Origin: JBBQVS01 sp963792705
GTDB taxonomy: Bacteria; Chloroflexota; Ktedonobacteria; Ktedonobacterales; Ktedonobacteraceae
NCBI GenBank assembly: GCA_963792705.1
Contig: CAWBXD010000013.1
Coordinates: 558,001 to 622,000, forward strand
Direction: 5' to 3'
Length of the DNA: 64,000 nt
Part shown: in pieces, positions 8,427 through 17,173 of the stretch
Numbering within the stretch: position 1 is the first letter of the stretch
Layout of the letters: each line of letters opens with the position of its first letter
The notes under the pieces: generated by a model
The model's database searches: none
Told to the model about the DNA's origin: nothing
Seen by the model: only the letters and a program-made list of their open reading frames with translations
Translations under genes and position numbers: made by a program

Positions 8427-8492
8427 GGTTAGATGCTTAGGCTGAAATAGTGCGTCCCTGAGGACACACTATTTCAGCCTAAGCATCTAACC
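8427..8492 (+). terminator. Long-stem terminator after pnp
   Basis: A 26-bp inverted repeat, GGTTAGATGCTTAGGCTGAA... at 8427 and its complement ending at 8492, around a 14-base loop, followed by ATTTTG. Confidence 0.75.
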
Positions 8493-8530
8493 ATTTTGAA
8501 GAATTTTAACTATTTTAAGAAGAGGAAACA

Positions 8531-9172
8531 ATGGCTATGTCGTCAGAGGAGACGCTACGGGAGGTCGCCGTAGAGGTTTCTACCTGCTCCAAATGTAATC
8601 TCTGTAAAGGGCGTACCAAGGCAGTACCTGGTGAGGGCATACCCAACGCCAAAATACTCTTTATTGGTGAAGGTCCGGGCTTCCACGAAGATAAGCAGGG
8701 GCGTCCATTTGTTGGTCCCGCAGGACAATTCCTTGATGAGTTGCTTAGCAGTATCCAGTTGAGACGTGCCGATGTATTTATTACAAACGTGGTAAAGTGT
8801 CGTCCACCAAACAACCGTGACCCACTACCCGAAGAGATTAAAGCCTGCGATAACTACCTTGATCGGCAGATAGAGGCCATCCAACCACAAGTGATTGTCA
8901 CGCTTGGTCGCTATTCGATGACAAAATTCTTTGGTAGTGAGAAGATCAGTTCCGTACATGGTCGTGCTCGTAGGGTCGATGGCCGTGTATGTATCGCTAT
9001 GTATCATCCAGCAGCAGGTCTGCATCAAGCAAGCCTCAAAGATGTAATTCGTGAGGATTTTAGGAAGATACCTCGAATTATTGAAGAAGCTGAGCGCGTT
9101 GCGGTTGAGACTCCTGCCATAGTAGAGCAGGCAAAGAAAGAGGAGCCACCCGAACAACTCTCGCTATTCTAA
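8531..9172 (+). CDS. Family 4 (type-4) uracil-DNA glycosylase
   Basis: Removes uracil from DNA at the start of base excision repair. 213 residues. It has four cysteines in iron-sulfur cluster positions (C19, C22, C90, C106), the motif GEGPG at 46-50 followed by EDKQGRPFVG, and the late motif YHPAAGLHQ with H159. This pattern is the thermophile-type [4Fe-4S] UDG. The ATG at 8531 follows AGAGGAAAC. The last ~30 residues are an acidic, hydrophilic tail. A stand-alone gene bounded by long inverted repeats on both sides. Confidence 0.93.
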   Translation: MAMSSEETLREVAVEVSTCSKCNLCKGRTKAVPGEGIPNAKILFIGEGPGFHEDKQGRPFVGPAGQFLDELLSSIQLRRADVFITNVVKCRPPNNRDPLPEEIKACDNYLDRQIEAIQPQVIVTLGRYSMTKFFGSEKISSVHGRARRVDGRVCIAMYHPAAGLHQASLKDVIREDFRKIPRIIEEAERVAVETPAIVEQAKKEEPPEQLSLF

Positions 9173-9187
9173 CAGTATTTTATAACC

Positions 9188-9240
9188 CAAAAGGGGCGTA
9201 CAAGAAATTGGCCTTACCAATTTCTTGTACGCCCCTTTTG
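9188..9240. terminator. Long-stem terminator after the glycosylase gene
   Basis: Perfect 24-bp stem (9188-9211 with 9217-9240), 5-base loop; the stem ends are A4/T4. Confidence 0.8.
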
Positions 9241-9355
9241 ATGTGGGAGATATCACTAAAAAGTGTGAGGTATTTACTTGTTTCTATGGATAATATTAGT
9301 TATACTCAAATTAGGAGATTACTACTCTACTTTTTAATAAAGGGGGAACTCATTT

Positions 9356-10159
9356 ATGTATAACACTATCAAAAAGCTTTCTTATGCTGTATCTCTCGCT
9401 CTGCTACTTGCACTGTGTTTTATTATTAGCACCAGCCCTAACTCGTATGCCTCTACACAACATGTTTCTACTGCTAAGACGGTTGCTGCTGCAATCACTC
9501 AAACGGGATACTTGACGGGTACCGCAAATGTGCGCTCGGCCCCGAACACAACCAGTACACTGGTAGCTGTTTATCCAGCAAACAAACATGTAACTGTGTA
9601 TGCATCGGCTAATGGGTCGGCAATCTACGATAATGCAACCTGGTATCGTATTTCTAGCCTCAATAGTCGCCCTCTTTATGTTTTTAGTGGTTTAGTTGTG
9701 ATTACGAGTGATAATGGTGATAACAGTGCGCCGACCGTATCAGGAAAAGTTGTGGTGGTGAGTATATCGCATCAGTGGCTGCACGCTTATCAAAATGGGA
9801 AAGAGGTCTATAATACGGCGATTATGAGTGGACGACCCGCATTGGCAACGCCAACAGGTACCTATCATGTGTTTACAAAGTTGAGTCCCACGACCTTCTA
9901 TTCTCCATTTCCTCCAGGTTCACCGTACTGGTATGCCCCTACACATATTAATTATGCGCTGCAATGGAGAGGTGGTGGCTACTTCCTCCATGATTCCTGG
10001 TGGCATTCGGTGTATGGTCCTGGCACAAACATGTGGCATTATGATCCTGTTGATGGCTGGCAATACGGCTCTCATGGTTGTGTTGCAATGCCTATCAGTG
10101 CGGCGTCGTGGTTGTATAGCTGGGCACCTATCGGAACAACGGTACAGATTAACTCATAA
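9356..10159 (+). CDS. Secreted L,D-transpeptidase with SH3b-like domain
   Basis: Cell-wall cross-linking or anchoring enzyme acting outside the membrane. 267 residues: signal peptide (KKLSYAVSLALLLALCFIIS, about 6-25), an SH3b-like domain (TGTANVRSAPNTTSTLVAVYPANK, about 54-120) and a C-terminal YkuD domain. The catalytic motif is FLHDSWWH ... SHGCVAMP with C242. The ATG at 9356 follows AAGGGGGAAC. A weak promoter (TTGTTT, 16 bases, TATACT ending 9306) lies upstream. Substrate is not predictable from sequence, and cell walls of this group are poorly known. Confidence 0.9.
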   Translation: MYNTIKKLSYAVSLALLLALCFIISTSPNSYASTQHVSTAKTVAAAITQTGYLTGTANVRSAPNTTSTLVAVYPANKHVTVYASANGSAIYDNATWYRISSLNSRPLYVFSGLVVITSDNGDNSAPTVSGKVVVVSISHQWLHAYQNGKEVYNTAIMSGRPALATPTGTYHVFTKLSPTTFYSPFPPGSPYWYAPTHINYALQWRGGGYFLHDSWWHSVYGPGTNMWHYDPVDGWQYGSHGCVAMPISAASWLYSWAPIGTTVQINS

Positions 10160-10174
10160 ATTTTAGGTCTCGTG

Positions 10175-10228
10175 TAAGTAGAGAGGTAGGCGATTGAGTT
10201 GTAACCCAATCGCCTACCTCTCTACTTA
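10175..10228. terminator. Bidirectional long-stem terminator
   Basis: Perfect 22-bp stem (10175-10196 with 10207-10228) between the convergent transpeptidase gene and the gene at 10234-10722; it can serve both. Confidence 0.8.
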
Positions 10229-10233
10229 TATGC

Positions 10234-10722
10234 TTACTCTCCTGCGCTCGCCCCAATGACAAAGGCGTCTATCTCGCCAACCTTGCCACGCCAATAGGGA
10301 AGCTTGCTCTTATGACCTGCACTCATAATCGTTGTGTTTCGTAAATGAGCATAGCGAAAGACAAAAGGCAATCCTTCTGGTCCTATTTCCGGTTGATCTG
10401 GTGGAGGAACAAGTGCCGCGTAGTATTCATGTAGAAAATCTGCGGTTTCTGGCTCTTCCTGTCGATAGGCAGCCTCGTGAAGGTCAATATAGAATTGTGC
10501 ATAGGTAGCGGTGCTTATCAATGTGCCAAAGACAAGCAAGCCGTGCATTTGGAACATGACCTCTATCTCAACCTGTTGTTGCTCGGCTAGGCGTATCCAC
10601 GTTTGTAGGGCGAAATCCTGATCGCCATATTCTTTTAGCCAGAGGTTGCGCCGCTCTGCTTTCGTAATGGGACGAAATGCTGGATCGACCACTTGTTCAG
10701 GGGTATGGTCTTGTTGTGTCAT
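10234..10722 (-). CDS. Hypothetical protein, 162 residues
   Basis: I do not recognise the family. The protein is soluble and mixed alpha/beta in appearance, with a charged N-terminus (ITKAERRNLWLKEYGDQDF), a hydrophobic central stretch (HGLLVFGTLISTATYAQFYIDLH) and a Gly/aromatic end. The ATG at 10722 is preceded on the minus strand by AGGAG, so I prefer it to the upstream start at 10761. It is alone on its strand between two plus-strand genes. Confidence 0.7.
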   Translation of the reverse strand: MTQQDHTPEQVVDPAFRPITKAERRNLWLKEYGDQDFALQTWIRLAEQQQVEIEVMFQMHGLLVFGTLISTATYAQFYIDLHEAAYRQEEPETADFLHEYYAALVPPPDQPEIGPEGLPFVFRYAHLRNTTIMSAGHKSKLPYWRGKVGEIDAFVIGASAGE

Positions 10723-10812
10723 TAACGTGTTTCTCCTGTGTATCCGTGTTATATAGGGCAAGGGCCTTTCTTTGCGTGTGCCCCAGTTTCTTTTCTCTCA
10801 TTATATCCGCAC

Positions 10813-10841
10813 TTGCAGTTATGTCACGTAAGCAGTACAAT
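10813..10841 (+). promoter_or_regulatory. Promoter of the zinc-ribbon gene
   Basis: TTGCAG at 10813-10818, 17 bases, TACAAT at 10836-10841; the coding start is about 50 bases downstream. Confidence 0.65.
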
Positions 10842-10894
10842 AGTAGTCCGATATTAGACACGCATCTGACTTGAAAAGGAGAATTTTGCGACGT

Positions 10895-11608
10895 ATGAGT
10901 ACAGTACAGGTGACATCCACACTCTTTCAATTGCAGCAGATTGATCTTGAGTTGGATCGCTTAACTGCTGAGAAACAGAGTGTGGTGCAAGCACTGCAAG
11001 GAAATACCTTGTTGCACAAGGCACAAAGAGCGTATACGGTGTCGCAACAACAGCTACATGTGGGCGAGCAAGCGCAAAAGGAGGCTGAATGGTCGCTTGA
11101 GGATATACAGCGTCGTCTCGCAACACAGGAGCAACGTTTGTACAGTGGTGCTGGTGTCAGTTCAAAGGATTTGAACGCGCTACAGCAAGAGGTGCAACGT
11201 TTGCGCGCGCAACATCACCGACAAGAAGAGGTGGTATTGGAGGTGATGGATACGAACGAGGGATTACAGGAGGAGGTACAACGGAAACTGCGCGAACTGC
11301 AAAAAGTGGAGGAGGACTGGCAGAAGGAGAGTACAGCTTTGGTTGAGCGGCGTGAGCAGTTGGAGGTGCGTCAGCAAGAGACACAGGCGAAGCGTACACA
11401 GATGGCAAGTACTATTCCCACTGACTTATTGCAACGCTATGATGTAATGCGGCGATCAAAGCAAGGACGAGCTGTTTCTAAAGTGGAGCAAGGCTCATGT
11501 CAATGGTGTCGTGTGATTTTGACGCCTAGTGAGTTGCAGCATGTGCGTATCAGTACAGACTTGCAAACATGCACAAACTGTGGACGAATTTTGTATTACG
11601 AACGGTAA
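10895..11608 (+). CDS. Coiled-coil protein with C4-type zinc ribbon (DUF164/CdsZ-like)
   Basis: 237 residues. Most of the protein is a long antiparallel coiled coil rich in Gln/Glu/Arg (about 5-185), followed by a zinc ribbon with CxxC pairs CQWC and CTNC about 25 residues apart. This layout matches the C4-type zinc ribbon family related to chlamydial CT398; some members bind RpoN or membrane proteins, but the role here is unknown. The frame opens with TTG codons at 10871 and 10886; I prefer the ATG at 10895 as the first normal codon after the AAAAGGAG site. Confidence 0.82.
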   Translation: MSTVQVTSTLFQLQQIDLELDRLTAEKQSVVQALQGNTLLHKAQRAYTVSQQQLHVGEQAQKEAEWSLEDIQRRLATQEQRLYSGAGVSSKDLNALQQEVQRLRAQHHRQEEVVLEVMDTNEGLQEEVQRKLRELQKVEEDWQKESTALVERREQLEVRQQETQAKRTQMASTIPTDLLQRYDVMRRSKQGRAVSKVEQGSCQWCRVILTPSELQHVRISTDLQTCTNCGRILYYER

Positions 11609-11654
11609 GAGGTGTTGCCTCATTCTTTTTATTCGAGACGCAATGAGGCTCTAT

Positions 11655-11682
11655 ACACGTCAGTGTAGACGTGTTTCTCTTT
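11655..11682 (+). terminator. Terminator after the zinc-ribbon gene
   Basis: 7-bp stem ACACGTC (11655-11661) with GACGTGT (11668-11674), followed by TTCTCTTTG. Confidence 0.6.
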
Positions 11683-11728
11683 GTTTAAGTTAAAAACGAT
11701 ATATTTTATAATATTCGATTATATTCTC

Positions 11729-11757
11729 TTGCATTTTCAGTTGATTTGATGTATTGT
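11729..11757 (+). promoter_or_regulatory. Possible promoter of radC
   Basis: TTGCAT at 11729-11734, 17 bases, TATTGT at 11752-11757, in an A/T-rich stretch before radC. Confidence 0.5.
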
Positions 11758-11806
11758 CAATCTCACTAAGCTGTGAAAACAGCATAAAAGGAGATCGGCT
11801 TATAGT

Positions 11807-12574
11807 ATGTCTACCACATCTACTGCACTCACTACATCACTCCTCTCACCCTCAGAAAAGGCAACTGAGAAGAATATCCCGAGGCGTTTGGAGTATCACG
11901 CAACCGTACATGACTTGCCACTTGATGAACGACCACGCGAACGTTTACGTAATGAAGGGGCGGAAAGTCTAAGCCAGATAGAACTACTTGCTATTGTTTT
12001 ACGCACAGGTACACAACGTGACAACGTGCTAGAACTGGCACAAAAACTATTGTTAAAGTATGGTGGACTCAAGGGGCTTGCTCGTGTGAGCTTTGGGGAA
12101 CTTACGAACGAGCATGGGTTGGGCGAAGCAAAAATTGCACAATTGCTTGCTACCTTGGAGATCGGCAAGCGGTTGGGCCGCGTTTCATCGGATGAAAAGT
12201 ATCAAATTAAGTCGGCGGATGACGCAGCAAACCTGGTACGTATGGACATGATGTATTTGCCACACGAGGAGATGCGTATTTTGATACTCGACACAAAAAA
12301 TCATGTTGTCGAGAATATCACACGTTACAAGGGAACGGTGAATAGCTCTGTGTTGCGCGCTGCTGAAGTATTTCGTGCTGCTGTGATCCGTAATTGTCCC
12401 AGCGTTATAGTCGCACATAATCATCCAAGCGGCGATCCTACGCCATCGCCGGAGGATATGGAAGTGACGCGCCAATTGGTGGACGCTGGTAGACTGCTAG
12501 ACATCGAACTGCTCGATCATCTCGTGATTGGCAACCCAAGATATGTGAGCTTGAAAGAAAGGTTGCGTTGGTAA
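11807..12574 (+). CDS. radC: RadC family JAB/MPN domain protein
   Basis: 255 residues. An N-terminal helix-hairpin-helix-like part (LSQIELLAIVLRTGTQRDNVLELAQ...LTNEHGLGEAKIAQLLATLE) is followed by the MPN(+) metalloprotease fold with the metal motif HNHPSGD at 204-210 and an upstream glutamate. Despite the name, a role in DNA repair is unproven; the fold resembles deubiquitinase-like isopeptidases. ATG at 11807 follows AAAAGGAGATCGG. It converges on lon and shares a 28-bp terminator stem that begins inside its stop codon. Confidence 0.93.
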   Translation: MSTTSTALTTSLLSPSEKATEKNIPRRLEYHATVHDLPLDERPRERLRNEGAESLSQIELLAIVLRTGTQRDNVLELAQKLLLKYGGLKGLARVSFGELTNEHGLGEAKIAQLLATLEIGKRLGRVSSDEKYQIKSADDAANLVRMDMMYLPHEEMRILILDTKNHVVENITRYKGTVNSSVLRAAEVFRAAVIRNCPSVIVAHNHPSGDPTPSPEDMEVTRQLVDAGRLLDIELLDHLVIGNPRYVSLKERLRW

Positions 12575-12630
12575 AAGATGATGCATAGATAGACAGGTGT
12601 AGCCTGTCTATCTATGCATCATCTTTTACC
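12570..12630. terminator. Bidirectional 28-bp-stem terminator between radC and lon
   Basis: Perfect 28-bp inverted repeat (12570-12597 with 12603-12630), 5-base loop TGTAG. The left arm includes the radC stop codon. Confidence 0.85.
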
Positions 12631-12641
12631 AGGAAGGTTTG

Positions 12642-15461
12642 TTATGCTTTCGCGGCGGCCTTCTCACCCTTTCTGCGTTTAGGGCGGATTCCGTTTTCTT
12701 CAACGGCTTTCTCGCCTTTGACGGTTGAGGGTTCGAGGGCGGCGTTGAGAACGTCGCGCACATCGGTAGCATAGACGAAAGTCATTTGCTCACGTAGTTC
12801 TTTCGGTAGGTCTTCCAAAAGGTCTTGCTCATTCTTTTTAGGGAGAATGACGGTACGGATACCAGAACGGTAGGCCGCGAGCACCTTTTCTTTAATGCCA
12901 CCAATAGGCATGACCTTGCCACGAAGCGTGATTTCTCCCGTCATGGCAACATCGGAACGCACCTTACGACCACTTGCCAGCGAGACCAGGACCGTTGCCA
13001 TTGTCACGCCTGCGGATGGTCCATCTTTGGGAATGGAGCCTGCAGGAACGTGAATATGAATATTCTGGTTTTCAAAGACGTTTGGTGGTAAACCCAGTGC
13101 CTCGGTATTAGAACGGACATAGCTTAGAGCGGCCGTTGCGGACTCTTTCATTACATCACCCAGTTGTCCAGTGAGTGTAAGATGACTATCTTTGCCATGC
13201 ATCGCTGCCGCTTCTATGAAGATGATTTCACCGCCAACAGGTGTCCAGACGAGACCCGTAGCGATACCAGGACGGTCGATGCGCTCGGCCGCCTCTTCAA
13301 AGTAGCGTTGACGACCCAGGTAGTCCGCGAGTTGGTCCGGGGTGACGGTAATGGGTGTGGCTTTACCTTCAGCGACCTGTTTCGCGACCTTACGGGAAAG
13401 TGAGCCAACCTCGCGCTCAAGGTTACGCACACCAGCTTCACGTGTATAATCGCGCACGATGCGTCCAAGCGTGTCATCCCCTACCAGCAACTCGTCTTTG
13501 TTGAGGCCGTTGGCTTCAACTTGTTTGGGTAGCAGGTAGTTATGAGCAATGTGAACTTTCTGTACCTCGGTGTAGCCCGATAGTTCCAGAATTTCCATGC
13601 GGTCTCGCAACGGGGCAGGTATTGGCTCTAACGAGTTGGCGGTTGCGATGAACATAACCTTGGATAGGTCAAAGGCCAGGTCCAGATAGTTATCGCGGAA
13701 GTTGTAGTTTTGTTCTGGGTCCAGCACCTCAAGCAGAGCTGAGGAGGGATCGCCGCGCCAATCTGCTCCAACTTTATCAACTTCGTCAAGCATAATCACG
13801 GGGTCGTTGGACTCGACACGGCGCAACGTTTGGATGATACGCCCAGGCATCGCACCAATATAGGTACGGCGATGTCCACGAATCTCGGCCTCGTCGCGGA
13901 TACCACCGAGCGACATACGTGCAAACTTGCGACCAAGGGCACGTGCAATGGATTGACCGAGGGATGTTTTGCCAACTCCTGGAGGGCCAACAAAGCACAG
14001 AATCGGTTCACGATTGATCTGGCGTACCGCCTCCTGCGATTGCAGGGGTTGCGTTGGGCGTATATCCTCGGTCTCAATGCCGTTCTCAATTGTGGCAGCT
14101 TCTCTGCTCCGCTCGATTTGTTCGGCTTTGCGGTCTTCCTTCAGACGACGCACGGCTAGGTATTCAAGGATGCGGTCCTTGATTTTTTCCAGTCCGTAGT
14201 GGTCCTGGTCGAGAATCTGACGAGCATGTGGCACATCAATCTTTTCGCCTGTGGACTTGTTCCAGGGCAAGCTTACGAGCAATTCCAGGTAGGTACGGAT
14301 GATGCTATATTCAGGTGAGACGGTTGGCAGTTTTTCGAGGCGCGAGAGTTCACGATTGGCCTCTTTGAGTGCCTCTTCTGGCATTTTCGCCTGGTCAATT
14401 TTATCGCGCAGTTCGTTGACGGTGGCTTGCTCTTCGCTTTCCTCACCTAGTTCGCGCTGAATGGCTTTGAGTTGTTCACGAAGCAGATATTCGCGCTGCA
14501 TCTTGCCCATCTCTTCCTGGGCACTGGTCTGTATCTTTTTACCCAGTTCGAGAATCTCTAGCTCGTGAGTGAGGAACGTGCTTAACTGCTGCATCTTCTC
14601 GCGCACGGAGTCGAGTTCGAGCAACTTCTGGCGAAGTTCGAGGTCCATCTGCACAAAGGTGGCGATGACATAGACGACCTGACGGGCCTCTTCGAGGTTG
14701 AGTGTTGCGGCTGCGACACCCTCTGGCACATTTTGTACGAGAGTGACAAGACGTTGGAAGTAGTTGATGACGTTACGTTTGATGGCCTCGGTCTCGTTAT
14801 CCTCTTCTTGTACGTCTGGTTTAGCTGTGATATGGGCCATGAGGTACGGCTTTTCTTGCGTGAATTCGCCGATTTCGACGCGCTCAAGTCCCTGGACTGC
14901 GATCTGGATGGTGCCATCAGGCATGCGGAACATGCGTCCAATACGGGAAACGGTGCCGACCTTGAAGATATCATCTGGTCCGGCGTTATCCATGTCTGCC
15001 ACTTTTTGTGCAACGAGCACGACAAGACGGTCACCACGCATCACATCATCAATCAAACGGATGGAGCGCTCTTGACCTACGCCGAGGGGTTGTACGGCGA
15101 ATGGATAGACCACTACGTCTTTCAAAGGGAGAACAGGCAACACGTCGGGAATGTTTAAGCTTTCGTCATCATCGTGACGGCGACGACGTGGCTCTTGTTC
15201 CATAAAGCCGGGACCTTCAAAGCTGAAACGAGGACGACGTGCCCCTTCATTATTATAGAGGTCGTCTACTTCATCTTCCTTTGGCGTGTCGAGATCAGCT
15301 ACTGGCTCTTCTATTGTCGTATCGAGGTCTGTTACTGGTTCCTCTACAACATCTGTAGAAGCATCTGGGGTAGGGATGTTTTGTTGCTCATCGGGTTGAG
15401 CGGTGGGATCGTTGACTTGCTTATCAGGGTCTATTGCTAAATCACTCTTTTTTTTTCGCAT
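12642..15461 (-). CDS. lon: ATP-dependent protease Lon with acidic N-terminal extension
   Basis: Cytosolic AAA+ serine protease that degrades damaged and regulatory proteins. 939 residues from the ATG at 15461 (GTG at 15476 is an alternative). Order: an extra ~105-residue acidic, low-complexity N-terminus containing the repeated EEPV(T/A)DLDT; the LON substrate domain starting LPVLPLKDVVVYPF; Walker A GPPGVGKT near 495; and the C-terminal protease domain with KDGPSAGVT (catalytic Ser near 814) and GGIKEKVLAA (Lys near 855). Ordinary Lon is about 780-820 residues, so the N-terminal addition explains the length. It converges on radC. Confidence 0.97.
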   Translation of the reverse strand: MRKKKSDLAIDPDKQVNDPTAQPDEQQNIPTPDASTDVVEEPVTDLDTTIEEPVADLDTPKEDEVDDLYNNEGARRPRFSFEGPGFMEQEPRRRRHDDDESLNIPDVLPVLPLKDVVVYPFAVQPLGVGQERSIRLIDDVMRGDRLVVLVAQKVADMDNAGPDDIFKVGTVSRIGRMFRMPDGTIQIAVQGLERVEIGEFTQEKPYLMAHITAKPDVQEEDNETEAIKRNVINYFQRLVTLVQNVPEGVAAATLNLEEARQVVYVIATFVQMDLELRQKLLELDSVREKMQQLSTFLTHELEILELGKKIQTSAQEEMGKMQREYLLREQLKAIQRELGEESEEQATVNELRDKIDQAKMPEEALKEANRELSRLEKLPTVSPEYSIIRTYLELLVSLPWNKSTGEKIDVPHARQILDQDHYGLEKIKDRILEYLAVRRLKEDRKAEQIERSREAATIENGIETEDIRPTQPLQSQEAVRQINREPILCFVGPPGVGKTSLGQSIARALGRKFARMSLGGIRDEAEIRGHRRTYIGAMPGRIIQTLRRVESNDPVIMLDEVDKVGADWRGDPSSALLEVLDPEQNYNFRDNYLDLAFDLSKVMFIATANSLEPIPAPLRDRMEILELSGYTEVQKVHIAHNYLLPKQVEANGLNKDELLVGDDTLGRIVRDYTREAGVRNLEREVGSLSRKVAKQVAEGKATPITVTPDQLADYLGRQRYFEEAAERIDRPGIATGLVWTPVGGEIIFIEAAAMHGKDSHLTLTGQLGDVMKESATAALSYVRSNTEALGLPPNVFENQNIHIHVPAGSIPKDGPSAGVTMATVLVSLASGRKVRSDVAMTGEITLRGKVMPIGGIKEKVLAAYRSGIRTVILPKKNEQDLLEDLPKELREQMTFVYATDVRDVLNAALEPSTVKGEKAVEENGIRPKRRKGEKAAAKA

Positions 15462-15672
15462 AACTCTCTCAACCACTATAGTACGTATACTATTCCTTTT
15501 TTATTATAAGCTGCTTATAAAGGATGACGTAAAAAGGCAAAAGGTACAAAGCACACATGTTATAATATACGGTATGCCCTGTGTCTTTTGCCGTTACAAC
15601 AATTTTGGGCGAAATACTATTCCTTCTATCTGTTGATTATTGCACGGAGGCCGCAATTTTGCAAGAGAATGT

Positions 15673-15701
15673 TTGACGAGTTCTCATTGATATGCTACTA
15701 T
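15673..15701 (+). promoter_or_regulatory. Promoter of the 15818 gene
   Basis: TTGACG at 15673-15678, 17 bases, TACTAT at 15696-15701. The 230-base gap to lon also holds A/T-rich sequence that probably contains the divergent lon promoter, not resolved here. Confidence 0.6.
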
Positions 15702-15817
15702 ATTTCTATGTTTCCTTCAATGTTTTGTTCTGTAACCATTTCTACATTGAACTAGTAGCGCGTGATGTACAGATGACCACGCTGGTCATCTCTATGACGA
15801 TGAGGGCAAGAGACAAC

Positions 15818-16264
15818 ATGATCACGCAAGGGATCAAACGTTGGCTGCAAAGCCTTTTCGCGTGGTGGCCCTGGAGACGTTCTTCAGAGGATGACTACGC
15901 GCAAACTCATGGCACCGTAAACAAGGGTACCATGCAAGAGACACTGTTTTTCACAACAGTCGATGGGCCGTATGCACAGCCAGCACAACCTGGCATCACC
16001 TCTGTCGCTGTTGAGCCAATAGAGGACGATGCATTCACCGAGAGCAATCGGGCAACACCCGAAGAGCGTTCATTTCCATTGTCGAAACCTGTCGTAGAGG
16101 ATAGTGGCTCCATCCCCGCCCCTATCGTAGAAGAGAAAACCAAGACTGTACAAGAGAGCAGTCCGGTTGTTCAGGAGGTACCCACCCCGACCCCACAACA
16201 GCGCCTGGAGTTTTTGCGCTATCTTGTGGAGCGTGGCATTGTGAACGAAGGACACCGGGACTAA
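15818..16264 (+). CDS. Hypothetical protein with amphipathic N-terminus and disordered acidic body
   Basis: 148 residues from the ATG at 15818 (MITQGIKRW); the frame is open upstream and ATGs at 15773, 15797 and 15803 are alternatives. The N-terminus is Trp-rich and could sit on a membrane (IKRWLQSLFAWWPWRRS). The middle is Pro/Glu/Thr-rich and probably disordered, and the C-terminus QQRLEFLRYLVERGIVNEG looks like a small helical pair. I do not recognise the family. Confidence 0.6.
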   Translation: MITQGIKRWLQSLFAWWPWRRSSEDDYAQTHGTVNKGTMQETLFFTTVDGPYAQPAQPGITSVAVEPIEDDAFTESNRATPEERSFPLSKPVVEDSGSIPAPIVEEKTKTVQESSPVVQEVPTPTPQQRLEFLRYLVERGIVNEGHRD

Positions 16265-16325
16265 AAAGTAGTAGCATAAAGTGAGGTAAGAAATATTTCT
16301 TGCCTCACTTTATGCTACTACTTTT
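16264..16325. terminator. Bidirectional long-stem terminator
   Basis: Perfect 23-bp stem (16264-16286 with 16303-16325) plus an inner AAGAAA/TTTCTT pair, between convergent genes. Confidence 0.82.
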
Positions 16326-16360
16326 ATGAAGCAATTGCATTCTCTGCTTTCAGAATATAT

Positions 16361-17137
16361 CTATTGTGAGTTCTTTGTTCTGTAACGCCAACGCGAGGAT
16401 GCTTTGACCATTACTTTTCCTTCGCAGGTGATTTGCTGAAATCTACTATGGTCTTGACCAATTGAGGGTAAGGGGTCAAGCCAACTTTGTATTTCTAGCT
16501 GCTGTCCAAAGCGTGGGCTGTCTACATATTCGATTTCGTAGGAAAGGACATCGAACGCTGCGGTACCAGGGAGAACACCACTTTGTGCATAGACGTGCCA
16601 GCTTGCATCGTCCAACATCTCGACGGCAGAGGCGTTGTTGAGGTGTCTCATCAGGTCGATATCAGAGTAACGTACCATAAGTGAAGTGGTTTCTGGCGAG
16701 GTCTGAGGCGTTACTGGAAAGGGTGGCTCCTGCTGCTGTGGGAGCGGTCCATCGGGAAGCCAAATGTGAGCGGTTTCTCCGGGAAGACGCGTCGGTCGTC
16801 CATGAGCATCAACATAGACCCAGAGTGTTTTCGCGGAAATGATAGGTTCCCCGTCCTCATCAGCGAGGTATGCTTCATATCCGCGTTGAACCGTGATGCG
16901 CGTGTAGTTCATGCCGAAGGTTTTTAATTTAAGCCGAGTATGTACTGGTACAGGAGTAGTAAAAACAATATTTGTATGTTTTACAATCCAGTAGCCACTT
17001 CCCCCAAGTTGAGCATCTTCGGCATCCAATGCCGCGACATCCTGCATATAGCGTAAAAATGCTGTGGGGGTAAGGACGCCATCACTATTGCACTCATCAT
17101 ACCGAACCGTATAGAGATGATAAAATTGCCAATTCAT
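16361..17137 (-). CDS. Acyl-ACP thioesterase (double hotdog)
   Basis: Releases fatty acids from acyl carrier protein. 258 residues forming two hotdog folds: the first begins YTVRYDECNSDGVLTPTAFLRYMQDVA, the second SLMVRYSDIDLMRHLNNASAVEMLDDA. The second contains the D-x-D-x-x-x-H-x-N type catalytic region of plant and bacterial FatA-like enzymes (DIDLMRHLNN). It probably forms an operon with, or lies directly downstream of, the DUF6909-like gene on the same strand (36-base gap). The ATG at 17137 is the natural start. Confidence 0.85.
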   Translation of the reverse strand: MNWQFYHLYTVRYDECNSDGVLTPTAFLRYMQDVAALDAEDAQLGGSGYWIVKHTNIVFTTPVPVHTRLKLKTFGMNYTRITVQRGYEAYLADEDGEPIISAKTLWVYVDAHGRPTRLPGETAHIWLPDGPLPQQQEPPFPVTPQTSPETTSLMVRYSDIDLMRHLNNASAVEMLDDASWHVYAQSGVLPGTAAFDVLSYEIEYVDSPRFGQQLEIQSWLDPLPSIGQDHSRFQQITCEGKVMVKASSRWRYRTKNSQ

Positions 17138-17173
17138 GCCTTCTGCTTTCTGTATGAGACCTGTAGACAGTTT

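Noticed and set aside
8060..8432. Antisense and shifted ORFs (86 and 119 codons) across the pnp tail
   Set aside because: They are by-products of the Gly-rich codon repeats (strings of Ala, Val, Ile, Thr) and have no independent start signals.
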